Positions 1 to 5,368 of a stretch of DNA of 5,368 nucleotides are shown here, in pieces. The stretch covers positions 1 to 5,368 of the forward strand of contig SKQZ01000462.1 of assembly GCA_007118765.1 (NCBI GenBank), written 5' to 3'. A program made the translations under genes and the position numbers. The notes below the pieces were generated by a model, which was given only the letters and a program-made list of their open reading frames with translations, was not told the origin of the DNA and searched no databases. The DNA comes from Candidatus Hydrogenedentota bacterium. Lineage in GTDB: Bacteria > Hydrogenedentota > Hydrogenedentia > Hydrogenedentales > CAITNO01. Each line of letters begins with the position of its first letter. The stretch's first letter is position 1.

Positions 1-7
1 GTGAAGA

Positions 8-166
8 TTGCGCCAGAGCAGGTGCTTTGCGCAGGCCGCCGGCTGACAGCGTGTTAGTACACGTCGAAGTCGGCGGGCAAGCAAAGTGCCTGATATGGTG
101 TAAGATTCGCAGGCGCAACAGGAAGCCGGTGAAATTTGCGGGCTAGAGACCTGCGTCACAACCGGC
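8..166 (+). ncRNA. Candidate structured RNA (unidentified), possibly the 3' part of a larger element
   Basis: No protein is evident here, but the bases fold by eye into nested stems. An outer stem pairs 8-14 with 112-118 (7 bp). Inside it, 19-30 pairs with 81-92 (12 bp, two G-U), 36-44 pairs with 68-76 (9 bp, one G-U), and 50-54 pairs with 59-63, closed by the loop TAGT. A second unit pairs 125-130 with 161-166 (GCCGGT/ACCGGC) and encloses 138-142 with 150-154 (one G-U). The wobble pairs exist only if the + strand is transcribed; on the minus strand they become A-C mismatches. That argues for a + strand RNA converging on iorB rather than an iorAB terminator, and no T tract follows on either strand. 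I do not recognise the family. A group II intron fragment, a mobile-element guide RNA or a riboswitch-like element are possible. The left end may lie outside the window. Confidence 0.4.
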
Positions 167-179
167 ATGGTCAAGCGTA

Positions 180-704
180 TTACGCGGCTTCTATCTCTTG
201 CCCGTAATGAAACACATCTATGTTTTGTTGATGCGCCTTTTCCGGCAGGTTATTGCGGATGGCCGCTTCCCACTGGGCATCGTCAAACGGCAGATGCCGA
301 CTTAAAACACCCAGAAGGGCCACGTTGCAATTCCGCTCGGTAATGGGCGAGTCGCTGTCTTTATCGAGGTCGGCCAGATCATCACCGCCCTTCAGAAACT
401 GCGATACACTTAGGAACAGTCCCTCGGCACCCGTATGATACCGATTGTTTTCTTCCTGTGACGGATGAAGCACCATCACAAAATCGGCCTCGCCGGTGGG
501 TACCATGGGGCTGTACACTTTCTTGCCAAAGCGTACATCGCTGGTAACGGAACCGCCACGCTGGCTCATGCCGTGTATTTCGCCTTGTTTTACATCATAT
601 CCGGAGCGAAACGCCGTTTCCGCCAGAATATTTGCCGCGCGTATTACGCCTTGGCCGCCAAGCCCGGCAATTACGATATTGGTGATATTGCTGTTTTGGG
701 TCAT
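180..704 (-). CDS. iorB: Indolepyruvate:ferredoxin oxidoreductase, beta (gamma-domain) subunit IorB
   Basis: This is the small subunit of the cytoplasmic complex that oxidatively decarboxylates aryl pyruvates (indolepyruvate, phenylpyruvate, hydroxyphenylpyruvate) to aryl-acetyl-CoA, passing electrons to ferredoxin. The protein is about 174 residues, slightly short for the family. The N-terminal GLGGQGV motif (residues 14-20) and MSQRGGSV (46-53) are hallmarks of the 2-oxoacid:ferredoxin oxidoreductase gamma domain. The C-terminal NIDVFHYG stretch matches the usual family ending, so the 3' end looks intact. The frame is open further upstream, but the ATG at 704-702 is preferred: it has a strong GGAGGA site six bases upstream, the protein then starts just before the glycine-rich motif, and it overlaps the iorA stop as ATGA, implying coupled translation. 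Family assignment is by motif recognition. Confidence 0.92.
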   Translation of the reverse strand: MTQNSNITNIVIAGLGGQGVIRAANILAETAFRSGYDVKQGEIHGMSQRGGSVTSDVRFGKKVYSPMVPTGEADFVMVLHPSQEENNRYHTGAEGLFLSVSQFLKGGDDLADLDKDSDSPITERNCNVALLGVLSRHLPFDDAQWEAAIRNNLPEKAHQQNIDVFHYGQEIEAA

Positions 705-2293
705 TCTTCTTCCTCCGCTGCTTCCGCGTACATGCGTAATTTGGGCGCAGCCAGGCTGCACAGTTTGCGAAAGATAATCAAGGTTAATTCGTCTTTGGCC
801 AGGCTGTCGCGCAATACTTGATTAAACGCGCTGGCATTCTCCACCACATGCACGTTGTTAACGCCTATGGAGCGGGCCACATCCTCCGCCACAATCTGGT
901 TGGTCTTTGTATGGTCCAGACTGCGGCCTGTGCCGGGATGTTCCTGCATGCCGGTCATGGCCGTGGTGCCATTGTCAAGGATAATAATCACATGCCCCGT
1001 CTTGGGCGGGTTGTACACCATGTCGGCCACGCCGGTGAGGCCGCTGTGCATGAATGTGCTGTCGCCGATGACGCTTACCACACGGCGCGCTTCGTCGTCC
1101 GGAAGGGCATGACGCAGTCCAAGGCCAACGGTGATGCTGGCGCCCATGCAAACGCAGCTGTCCATGGTCTCAAAAGGCGGCAACACGCTGAGGGTGTAAC
1201 AGCCGATATCGCCCGTAATGATGCAGTCCAGTTTTTTCATGGTTGCGAATGCCATGCGGTGGGGACAGCCTTTGCATAACTGCGGCGGCTTGCCTTTTGG
1301 CAAGGGTTTTTCGGGGGTAGTGTCCCCGGCAATAATGCGCCGCACCCGCTGTACATTCAACTCGTCGAATCGGTACATCTCCGCTTTTCCCTCGCAGGGG
1401 ATGCCTTCGGTGCGCAAGGACTCCACCAGATAGGGATCGTTCTCTTCAATGACCAGACACCGATCCACCGACGCAGCGAACTCGCGGATTAGATTGATGG
1501 GCAATGGGTAGGTCATGCCCAGTTTGAGAATACGCGCTTCCGGCGCCGCTTCACGTGCATGCACAAAGGCCACGCTTGAGGTAATAATGCCAAGCGATTT
1601 ATCGCCTTCATATATTTTGTTCAAATCGGAATCTTCATTCCATTGGGCGATTTTGGCTATCTTTTCGCGCATACGACGATGCGCCGGGCGGGCAAAACCG
1701 GGAATCATGACGTAGGCCTGCATGTCGCGCACAAAGGCAGGCCCCTTCGTGGGCAACTTTGGCGCACGCGGTGTTACCACGCCCCTCGAGTGACATACGC
1801 GGGTGGTCATGCGGAACAACACGGGCAGGTTCCACGTTTCGGACAACGCGAAGGCGTCAAACAAAAAGTCGTACGCCTCCTGCGGATCGCTCGGTTCAAC
1901 CATCATCACACTCGCTGCTTTGGCATAGCGTCGGTTGTCTTGTTCGTTCTGACTCGAAGCCATACCCGGGTCGTCTGCTGACACCAGCACAAGCCCGCCC
2001 CGGACACCGGTGTAGGCCACCGTAAACAACGGGTCTGCGGCCACGTTGACGCCCACGTGTTTCATGGTAACCAAGGCGCGTGCACTGCCATAGGCAACGC
2101 CTATGCCAATCTCAAGCGCTACCTTTTCGTTGGGCGACCACTGGGCGCGACCGCCAAGAAGTGAAAAGTTTTCCAGGATTTCTGTGGAGGGGGTTCCCGG
2201 ATAACCGACGCCAAGCGAGACGCCGAGATGCGTCGCGGCCCATGCCACGGCTTGGTTCCCACTGATCAATCGGGGGGTTAGTTCGTTGTTCAT
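701..2293 (-). CDS. iorA: Indolepyruvate:ferredoxin oxidoreductase, alpha subunit IorA, lacking the C-terminal ferredoxin domain
   Basis: This is the large, thiamine-diphosphate-binding subunit of the aryl-pyruvate oxidoreductase, used in aromatic amino acid fermentation or, in reverse, aryl-acetate assimilation. The N-terminal pyrimidine-binding domain shows YPGTPSTEI (31-39), NEK (55-57), MKHVGVN (77-83), SADDPG (105-110) and SSQNEQDNR (113-121). A middle transketolase-C-like region follows. The diphosphate-binding domain has CKGCPHR (340-346), GDIGCY (361-366), GDSTF (410-414) and DNGTTAMTG (440-448). Known family members are usually around 600 residues and end with a two-[4Fe-4S] ferredoxin domain. 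This one has 530 residues and stops shortly after FRKLC (Cys512). Cys340, Cys343, Cys365 and Cys512 fit the four ligands of the proximal cluster in related enzymes (inference). The exact ATGA overlap with iorB argues for a naturally short form rather than a broken gene. The start ATG is preceded by GGGAG at good spacing. Confidence 0.93.
   Translation of the reverse strand: MNNELTPRLISGNQAVAWAATHLGVSLGVGYPGTPSTEILENFSLLGGRAQWSPNEKVALEIGIGVAYGSARALVTMKHVGVNVAADPLFTVAYTGVRGGLVLVSADDPGMASSQNEQDNRRYAKAASVMMVEPSDPQEAYDFLFDAFALSETWNLPVLFRMTTRVCHSRGVVTPRAPKLPTKGPAFVRDMQAYVMIPGFARPAHRRMREKIAKIAQWNEDSDLNKIYEGDKSLGIITSSVAFVHAREAAPEARILKLGMTYPLPINLIREFAASVDRCLVIEENDPYLVESLRTEGIPCEGKAEMYRFDELNVQRVRRIIAGDTTPEKPLPKGKPPQLCKGCPHRMAFATMKKLDCIITGDIGCYTLSVLPPFETMDSCVCMGASITVGLGLRHALPDDEARRVVSVIGDSTFMHSGLTGVADMVYNPPKTGHVIIILDNGTTAMTGMQEHPGTGRSLDHTKTNQIVAEDVARSIGVNNVHVVENASAFNQVLRDSLAKDELTLIIFRKLCSLAAPKLRMYAEAAEEEE
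711..716 (-). promoter_or_regulatory. Ribosome binding site of iorB
   Basis: On the minus strand GGAGGA lies six bases before the ATG at 704-702, inside the last codons of iorA. This site decides the iorB start over the in-frame upstream ATG at 761 and explains the Glu-rich tail of IorA, since the purine-rich site is read there as Glu codons. Confidence 0.85.
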
Positions 2294-2299
2294 GCAATT

Positions 2300-2304
2300 C
2301 TCCC
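2300..2304 (-). promoter_or_regulatory. Ribosome binding site of iorA
   Basis: GGGAG on the minus strand, six bases before the iorA ATG at 2293-2291. It supports that start and hence the N-terminus MNNELTPRL, which begins at the usual distance before the YPGTPSTE motif. Confidence 0.75.
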
Positions 2305-2434
2305 ATAAAGGTGTTTATTAAACCGGCGGCTGTCATCCGCACGGGCTATTGTGTATTCAGTTCCTTACCGGCTGCCTTGCTTCAATCAAGAAAGAATGTT
2401 TACACGCATCGCCTCTGCGACGGGCGCTGAGACC

Positions 2435-2464
2435 AAAAACCGCAATCTGAAAAAACAAGATTGC
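2435..2464 (-). terminator. Weak terminator-like or attenuator-like hairpin upstream of iorA
   Basis: GCAATCT at 2442-2448 is perfectly complementary to AGATTGC at 2458-2464, giving a 7-bp stem with a nine-base loop. Read on the minus strand, the stem is followed after two bases by TTTTT (2439-2435). On the + strand no T run follows. The stem is short, AT-rich and has a short T tract, so termination would be weak. It could end a leftward transcript starting in the intergenic region before iorA, or be chance. Confidence 0.25.
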
Positions 2465-2713
2465 CGCCCCTCCTTCGCACCAACACGATATGGGTTGTGG
2501 GCAACGCCTGTATTATGAGAACACGCTCAAGACAAAAAACATTCTGGCTCAACCGAGATCCAAGGTGGTATCAGGCGGTAACTGTAGCAAATACCACGCG
2601 AACCGGTCAAACTTTCTTGTTTTATCGGTGATTTCGAGGCTTTGCCGCTATTATGGTAACAGACGGTTATAAAGAGATTTTGCCATCGGCTTTCACACCG
2701 CGCCCATGTTTGA

Positions 2714-2722
2714 TGATATAAT
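2714..2722 (+). promoter_or_regulatory. Extended -10 promoter for the exported TPR/CsgG-like gene
   Basis: TGATATAAT contains a perfect TATAAT (2717-2722) preceded by the TGN extension typical of extended -10 sigma-70-type promoters. The best -35 match is TTCACA (2692-2697, five of six against TTGACA) at a long 19-base spacing, which the TG extension could compensate for. Transcription would start near 2729-2730, leaving an untranslated leader of roughly 80 bases before the GTG at 2808. Confidence 0.6.
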
Positions 2723-2723
2723 G

Positions 2724-2745
2724 TACACATGCAGTATGTAGTGTA
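2724..2745. repeat. Small inverted repeat at the start of transcription (possible operator)
   Basis: TACAC (2724-2728) and GTGTA (2741-2745) form an inverted repeat with a 12-base spacer, immediately after the -10 box and over the predicted transcription start. The position suits a repressor site, but five-base arms are common by chance and no regulator gene is in the window. Confidence 0.2.
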
Positions 2746-2795
2746 ATGGGAGCCTGTAAGTGCGTGGCGGTTTAGGTCGCTTGAAAAAAGAACGC

Positions 2796-2800
2796 GAGGA
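2796..2800 (+). promoter_or_regulatory. Ribosome binding site deciding the GTG start at 2808
   Basis: GAGGA lies seven bases before GTG 2808-2810. An in-frame GTG at 2760 would add 16 charged residues in front of the signal peptide and has no comparable site, so the downstream GTG is preferred. Confidence 0.7.
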
Positions 2801-2807
2801 ACGTACC

Positions 2808-4724
2808 GTGAACAAAAGAATACTGGTTGCAACATTGACGCTGGCGGTTGGATTATCCCTTGTGAATGGCGCCGTGTGGGGCGAGCTACGCCGAGGGACA
2901 CCGGCGCCCGATATCCGTGCCGTGGATATTGCGGGACAGTCGGTGGACTTGGACGCGATTATGGCGGAGAATCCCTATTTGGTTATTGTCTACTGTTTTT
3001 CGCCTGCCGTCGGCGAGGACTTGGCCGCCCGCCTGCAGGGGCTGCAAATGCGTTACGGGCGCGAGAAACTTCAAGTCATTGCGTTGGGCATTGAACAGGA
3101 CGAGGAGGCGCTGCAGGCCTTTGCCAGGCGGTTGGGGATTCGCTACCACATTGTGAATGCGACCCAACTGGAAGACAGCGCATGGCTGCAAACCGTCCGT
3201 CAGTTTCCCATGACCCTGTTTGTGGAAACCACCGAAACACGGCGCATTGATCAAATTCTTGCCGGCGACGGTCTGTACACGGCATCCCTGTTGACGGAAA
3301 TTGCCGAAACACTTTTCCGGCAGCGACGGGAAGAAGCGTTGGAAATTGTCGAGGAAGCCATCAGCGAGGGTGACGACCGTGCCGCCCGTGAGTTGCGCGG
3401 ATACATATTGGCAAGCGACGGCAAACTGGATGATGCGGAAGAAGAATTTGGCAGCCTTGAATCCCATCTGGGGCTTGCCAAAGTTGCCCTTTCACGGGGT
3501 GAGTTTGAAAGGGCAATAACCCTGGCCGACCAAGCGGGGGACAACCCCTACGCGGCGGCGATCAAAGCGGAAGCATTGGCGCGCCTGGGCAAGATTGACG
3601 ATGCGGCGACCACCGTTGCGACGGCGTCCACGGAAGAGGCGGCACGTCCATGGCAGGCTGCGGAAATCGCCAACAGCCGGGGTCGGGTCAAGCATCAACT
3701 GGGCGACATTGACGGCGCTGTCAGTGAATACCGCGCGGCACGCGAGATAGACGGATACGGTGTAAAGCCGCTGAGTAACGAGGCGGTCGCATTGCGCGAA
3801 CAGGGCCACTTGGAAGAAGCCGAGCAATTGTTGGCACAGGCGCAACGTGTCAGCGACGATGACTTGGTGGCAACGCTGCTGCTGCAGGTGCGCGACGAAC
3901 GCGAGGCGGCAAATGACCTGCGCCGCCAGGAGCTTATCCGCACACAAATCCAATTCCTGTCGCAGCGTTACCGTGAACTGAAAGAAGAGGGCCTGCACGA
4001 GCCCGCAGACGCATGGTCCACCCGCCCGCTCACACTCGCGCTGTTACCCGGACGACATGATGTGTTTTTTGAGCGCGCCGGAACGGATATCGCGCTGCAA
4101 CGCGGCTTGGAAGAACGCTTGCAGGCAGACCCCCGCGTACAGGTGCTCGAACGGACCATGCTCGAATATCTGTTGCAGGAACTCGAACTGGGCGCATCGG
4201 AACTGGCCGACCCCAACACGCAACAAGTCCTCGGCCAGGTACTGGCAGCACAGTACCTGGGCTTTGTGGATTACGCCCAAGTCGGCGCCGACCCGGTCGC
4301 CTATGTGCGGCTGGTGGATACGGAGACCACCGCGCTGGCAATGCAAACCTCGCAACCGGTACGCATTGACACCCTTGAAAATGCCGCACAAAATATCGTG
4401 GAGCACATTCTGGCAGAAACGGCGGACAGCCGCGAATTGCGCGGACTCGTCGCCGACGTAACCGACGACATTGTGATGGTCAACATTGGCAGCAAACACG
4501 GCGCCGCGCTGGGACAACGTTTTGACGTATTCACCGACGGCGACCCCATCGAAGTCGGCGGACGAACCATTGCACACCGCCAAAACACCATTGGGCGCAT
4601 CGAGATCACCGACGTGGAAGAAGACTACAGCCTCGCCGAAATCGTGGTCTTGCGCGAAAACGCCGCCATCGAACCCGAAATGAAAATTAGAATATCAACG
4701 GCACCACCCTCAGACGACACATGA
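2808..4724 (+). CDS. Exported multidomain protein: thioredoxin-like, TPR and CsgG/LpoB-like domains
   Basis: I recognise the domains but not a named gene. The 638-residue protein starts with a signal peptide: Lys-Arg at 3-4, a hydrophobic core at about 5-19 and likely cleavage near NGA or VWG (about 22-25). No lipobox Cys is seen. Residues about 28-158 resemble a TlpA/AhpC-type thioredoxin fold (GTPAPDI, then a strand VIVYCFSP, and QFPMTLF with the cis-Pro position at 134). The CxxC is absent: Cys63 stands alone and is the only Cys I find in the protein, so redox activity is unlikely. Residues about 170-390 are helical TPR-like repeats (for example LGDIDGAVSEYRAAREID). Residues about 408-535 begin LALLPG and contain VQVLERTMLEYLLQELELG, as in CsgG/LpoB-type domains. 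Residues about 542-630 are beta-rich, recalling the FlgT C-terminal domain. A periplasmic or envelope scaffold role is inferred. It stands alone in its transcription unit. Confidence 0.8.
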   Translation: MNKRILVATLTLAVGLSLVNGAVWGELRRGTPAPDIRAVDIAGQSVDLDAIMAENPYLVIVYCFSPAVGEDLAARLQGLQMRYGREKLQVIALGIEQDEEALQAFARRLGIRYHIVNATQLEDSAWLQTVRQFPMTLFVETTETRRIDQILAGDGLYTASLLTEIAETLFRQRREEALEIVEEAISEGDDRAARELRGYILASDGKLDDAEEEFGSLESHLGLAKVALSRGEFERAITLADQAGDNPYAAAIKAEALARLGKIDDAATTVATASTEEAARPWQAAEIANSRGRVKHQLGDIDGAVSEYRAAREIDGYGVKPLSNEAVALREQGHLEEAEQLLAQAQRVSDDDLVATLLLQVRDEREAANDLRRQELIRTQIQFLSQRYRELKEEGLHEPADAWSTRPLTLALLPGRHDVFFERAGTDIALQRGLEERLQADPRVQVLERTMLEYLLQELELGASELADPNTQQVLGQVLAAQYLGFVDYAQVGADPVAYVRLVDTETTALAMQTSQPVRIDTLENAAQNIVEHILAETADSRELRGLVADVTDDIVMVNIGSKHGAALGQRFDVFTDGDPIEVGGRTIAHRQNTIGRIEITDVEEDYSLAEIVVLRENAAIEPEMKIRISTAPPSDDT

Positions 4725-4877
4725 ACATCAATGCCGAAAAATAACTCTTCCTAGGCCAATGTTGGCTCCCTGTATAACGGCAGCCTGTTCACCCTGTCTA
4801 TATTTTTCCGGCCCTCTTATGGTGCCTTATGTGGCAATCTAAATGCTCGCCCTGATGCTGTCCAAAAAAGAAGAAGG

Positions 4878-5253
4878 TCATATTTCGTCTAGACCAATTG
4901 CGCGCAGATAGCCATATGTACAATCATAGTACTCAGGACGTCTAGCAGTATCTTTGTCATCTCCTTTCGGCACGTAGATAACCATACCTTGGCGAGCGCG
5001 CGTTAATAAAACCCTGTAAGCGTTCTTGAGATACGTTTTTCGTTCGTCTTTGCGGATTCGTTGCCATTTCTTCCCCCGAAAAGAGAAGTGCTCCCAGGCC
5101 TTAGACTTGGAATCGAAGCGAAAATCTCCATCCCATGCAATACAAGTCCAATCAAGTTCCAGCCCCTGTGAGGTGGTGCCGGTTTCCTGGACAGGGGTAT
5201 AAGATGGCATACTGGGGCTTGAAGCCTCACAGAAAGGGTATGTCATGAGTAAG
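4878..5253 (-). pseudogene. C-terminal remnant of a DUF2075 (Schlafen group 3-like) superfamily 1 helicase
   Basis: About 122 codons match the end of DUF2075-type ATPase/helicases as I know the family. The residues SQGLELDW (26-33, counting from the Met at 5246) look like helicase motif V, and AYRVLLTRAR (76-85) like motif VI. The sequence then runs through VPKGD, RRPEYYD and YLRAIGLDEI to a natural-looking C-terminus and TGA stop. Full members have several hundred residues, with Walker A and B motifs upstream. Those are absent here: the frame runs into the apparent end of an insertion sequence at about 5246-5254 and meets a stop at 5271-5273. The first 25 or so residues fit the family less well. 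The gene therefore looks interrupted or truncated and its ATPase would be inactive. Its codons look less GC-rich than the genes to the left. Such proteins are often found near defence or restriction genes. The Met at 5246 has no clear ribosome site. Confidence 0.78.
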
Positions 5254-5304
5254 TGCGGTTCACCCCGAAATTAAGACCACTGGCTTAAGTGGAGTCTGTG
5301 CCGC

Positions 5305-5310
5305 TATAAT
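5305..5310 (+). promoter_or_regulatory. Possible -10 box of the transposase promoter
   Basis: A perfect TATAAT lies 21 bases before the candidate OrfA start codon. No good -35 is found at 16-18 bases upstream and there is no TG extension, so the promoter would be weak, which is common at insertion sequence ends. Confidence 0.4.
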
Positions 5311-5331
5311 GCCGAAAAAGAAAGGGCACAG

Positions 5332-5368
5332 ATGGGTAAGAAGCGCAGGCAGTTAACAGAATCATTCA
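5332..5368 (+). CDS. Start of a probable transposase OrfA (partial, runs off the window)
   Basis: Twelve codons are visible, giving MGKKRRQLTESF, a Lys/Arg-rich start followed by the beginning of what is usually a helix-turn-helix in IS3-family OrfA proteins. An AAAGGG purine run (5321-5326) lies five bases before the ATG and could be the ribosome site. With so few residues the identification leans on the insertion-sequence-like leader in front of it. Another basic DNA-binding protein is possible. Confidence 0.5.
   Translation, partial: MGKKRRQLTESF

Larger units (their letters stand above)
2294..2807. other. Divergent intergenic region between iorAB and the exported TPR protein gene
   Basis: These 514 bases separate two divergent start codons. 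I find no credible coding frame: open frames here lack ribosome sites and recognisable sequence. The right part carries a clear rightward extended -10 promoter near 2714-2722. A 7-bp inverted repeat lies at 2442-2464. I could not find a convincing -35/-10 pair for leftward transcription of iorA, so its promoter is unassigned. The region is long for a simple divergent promoter and leaves room for a leader or a small RNA, but nothing specific supports one. Confidence 0.6.
5254..5368 (+). mobile_element. Left end of an insertion sequence, probably IS3 family (partial)
   Basis: The stretch from TGCGGTTCACCCCGAAATTA, followed by a short leader and an ATG opening a basic MGKKRRQ peptide, resembles the left end of IS3-family elements, whose terminal repeats begin with TG and whose OrfA starts within about 100 bases. 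The boundary is uncertain: TG at 5246 or at 5254 could be the first base. A small inverted repeat, CCACT (5277-5281) with AGTGG (5288-5292), lies inside. The right end, terminal repeat and target duplication are outside the window, so the family call rests on layout and the first residues only. Confidence 0.55.

Noticed and set aside
121..166. Stem 125-130/161-166 as the rho-independent terminator of iorAB
   Set aside because: No T tract follows on the minus strand, and the G-U pairs of the neighbouring stems favour transcription of the + strand.
121..166. Cobalamin-riboswitch-like string GGAAGCCGGTGAAA
   Set aside because: The rest of the conserved riboswitch core is not visible, and the nearby gene is on the opposite strand and not a cobalamin gene.
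705..761. Upstream ATG at 761 as the iorB start
   Set aside because: It would overlap iorA by about 60 bases and place 19 unrelated residues before the glycine-rich motif; ATG 704 has a strong ribosome site and the ATGA overlap.
2746..2775. Nine-codon rightward mini-frame MGACKCVAV just after the promoter, a possible leader peptide
   Set aside because: No Shine-Dalgarno sequence, no attenuator hairpin after it, and such short frames are expected by chance.
2760..2807. Longer start (GTG 2760) for the exported protein
   Set aside because: It would put 16 charged residues before the signal peptide and lacks a ribosome site, whereas GTG 2808 has GAGGA at seven bases.
2527..2901. Leftward open frame of about 124 codons across the intergenic region and the start of the exported protein gene
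   Set aside because: No recognisable domain, no ribosome site, runs antisense over a well-supported signal peptide and promoter; composition looks random.
2886..3467. Long antisense open frames within the exported protein and iorA genes
   Set aside because: They are frame shadows of GC-biased coding sequence, with no domains or translation signals.
4745..4770. GCCAA/TTGGC repeat after the exported protein gene as a terminator
   Set aside because: The stem leaves a loop of two to four bases and there is no T run behind it.

Overview
The window reads as chromosomal DNA of a Gram-negative-type bacterium (exported TPR/CsgG-like protein, Shine-Dalgarno sites, sigma-70-like -10 boxes, moderately high GC) with an anaerobic or fermentative side to its metabolism (indolepyruvate oxidoreductase genes). 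The sequence alone does not allow a firm phylum call.

Layout. Bases 1-170 hold a compact set of complementary arms with G-U wobble pairs on the + strand. This looks like a structured RNA, or the 3' part of one, just downstream of and convergent to the first operon. Bases 180-2293 hold a leftward two-gene operon, iorA then iorB, whose stop and start codons overlap as ATGA. Together they encode a thiamine-diphosphate-dependent aryl-pyruvate:ferredoxin oxidoreductase. IorA keeps the apparent ligands of one [4Fe-4S] cluster but lacks the usual C-terminal two-cluster ferredoxin domain. Bases 2294-2807 are a 514-base divergent intergenic region with an extended -10 promoter, a small inverted repeat at the promoter and a terminator-like hairpin on the minus strand. 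Bases 2808-4724 encode a rightward exported protein of 638 residues: signal peptide, thioredoxin-like domain without CxxC, TPR-like helices, a CsgG/LpoB-like domain and a C-terminal beta-rich domain.

From about 4725 the character changes. After 153 bases with no gene or clear terminator comes the leftward C-terminal remnant of a DUF2075 (Schlafen group 3-like) superfamily 1 helicase. Its N-terminal part is missing where an apparent insertion sequence, probably of the IS3 family, begins at about 5246-5254. The first codons of a likely OrfA transposase start at 5332 and run off the window. The right end is therefore accessory DNA, possibly the edge of a defence or mobile island.

The iorAB operon and the exported protein are divergently transcribed and share an upstream region, but nothing in the sequence ties their functions together. 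The strongest candidates for something undescribed are the RNA-like element at 1-170 and the architecture of the 638-residue protein.
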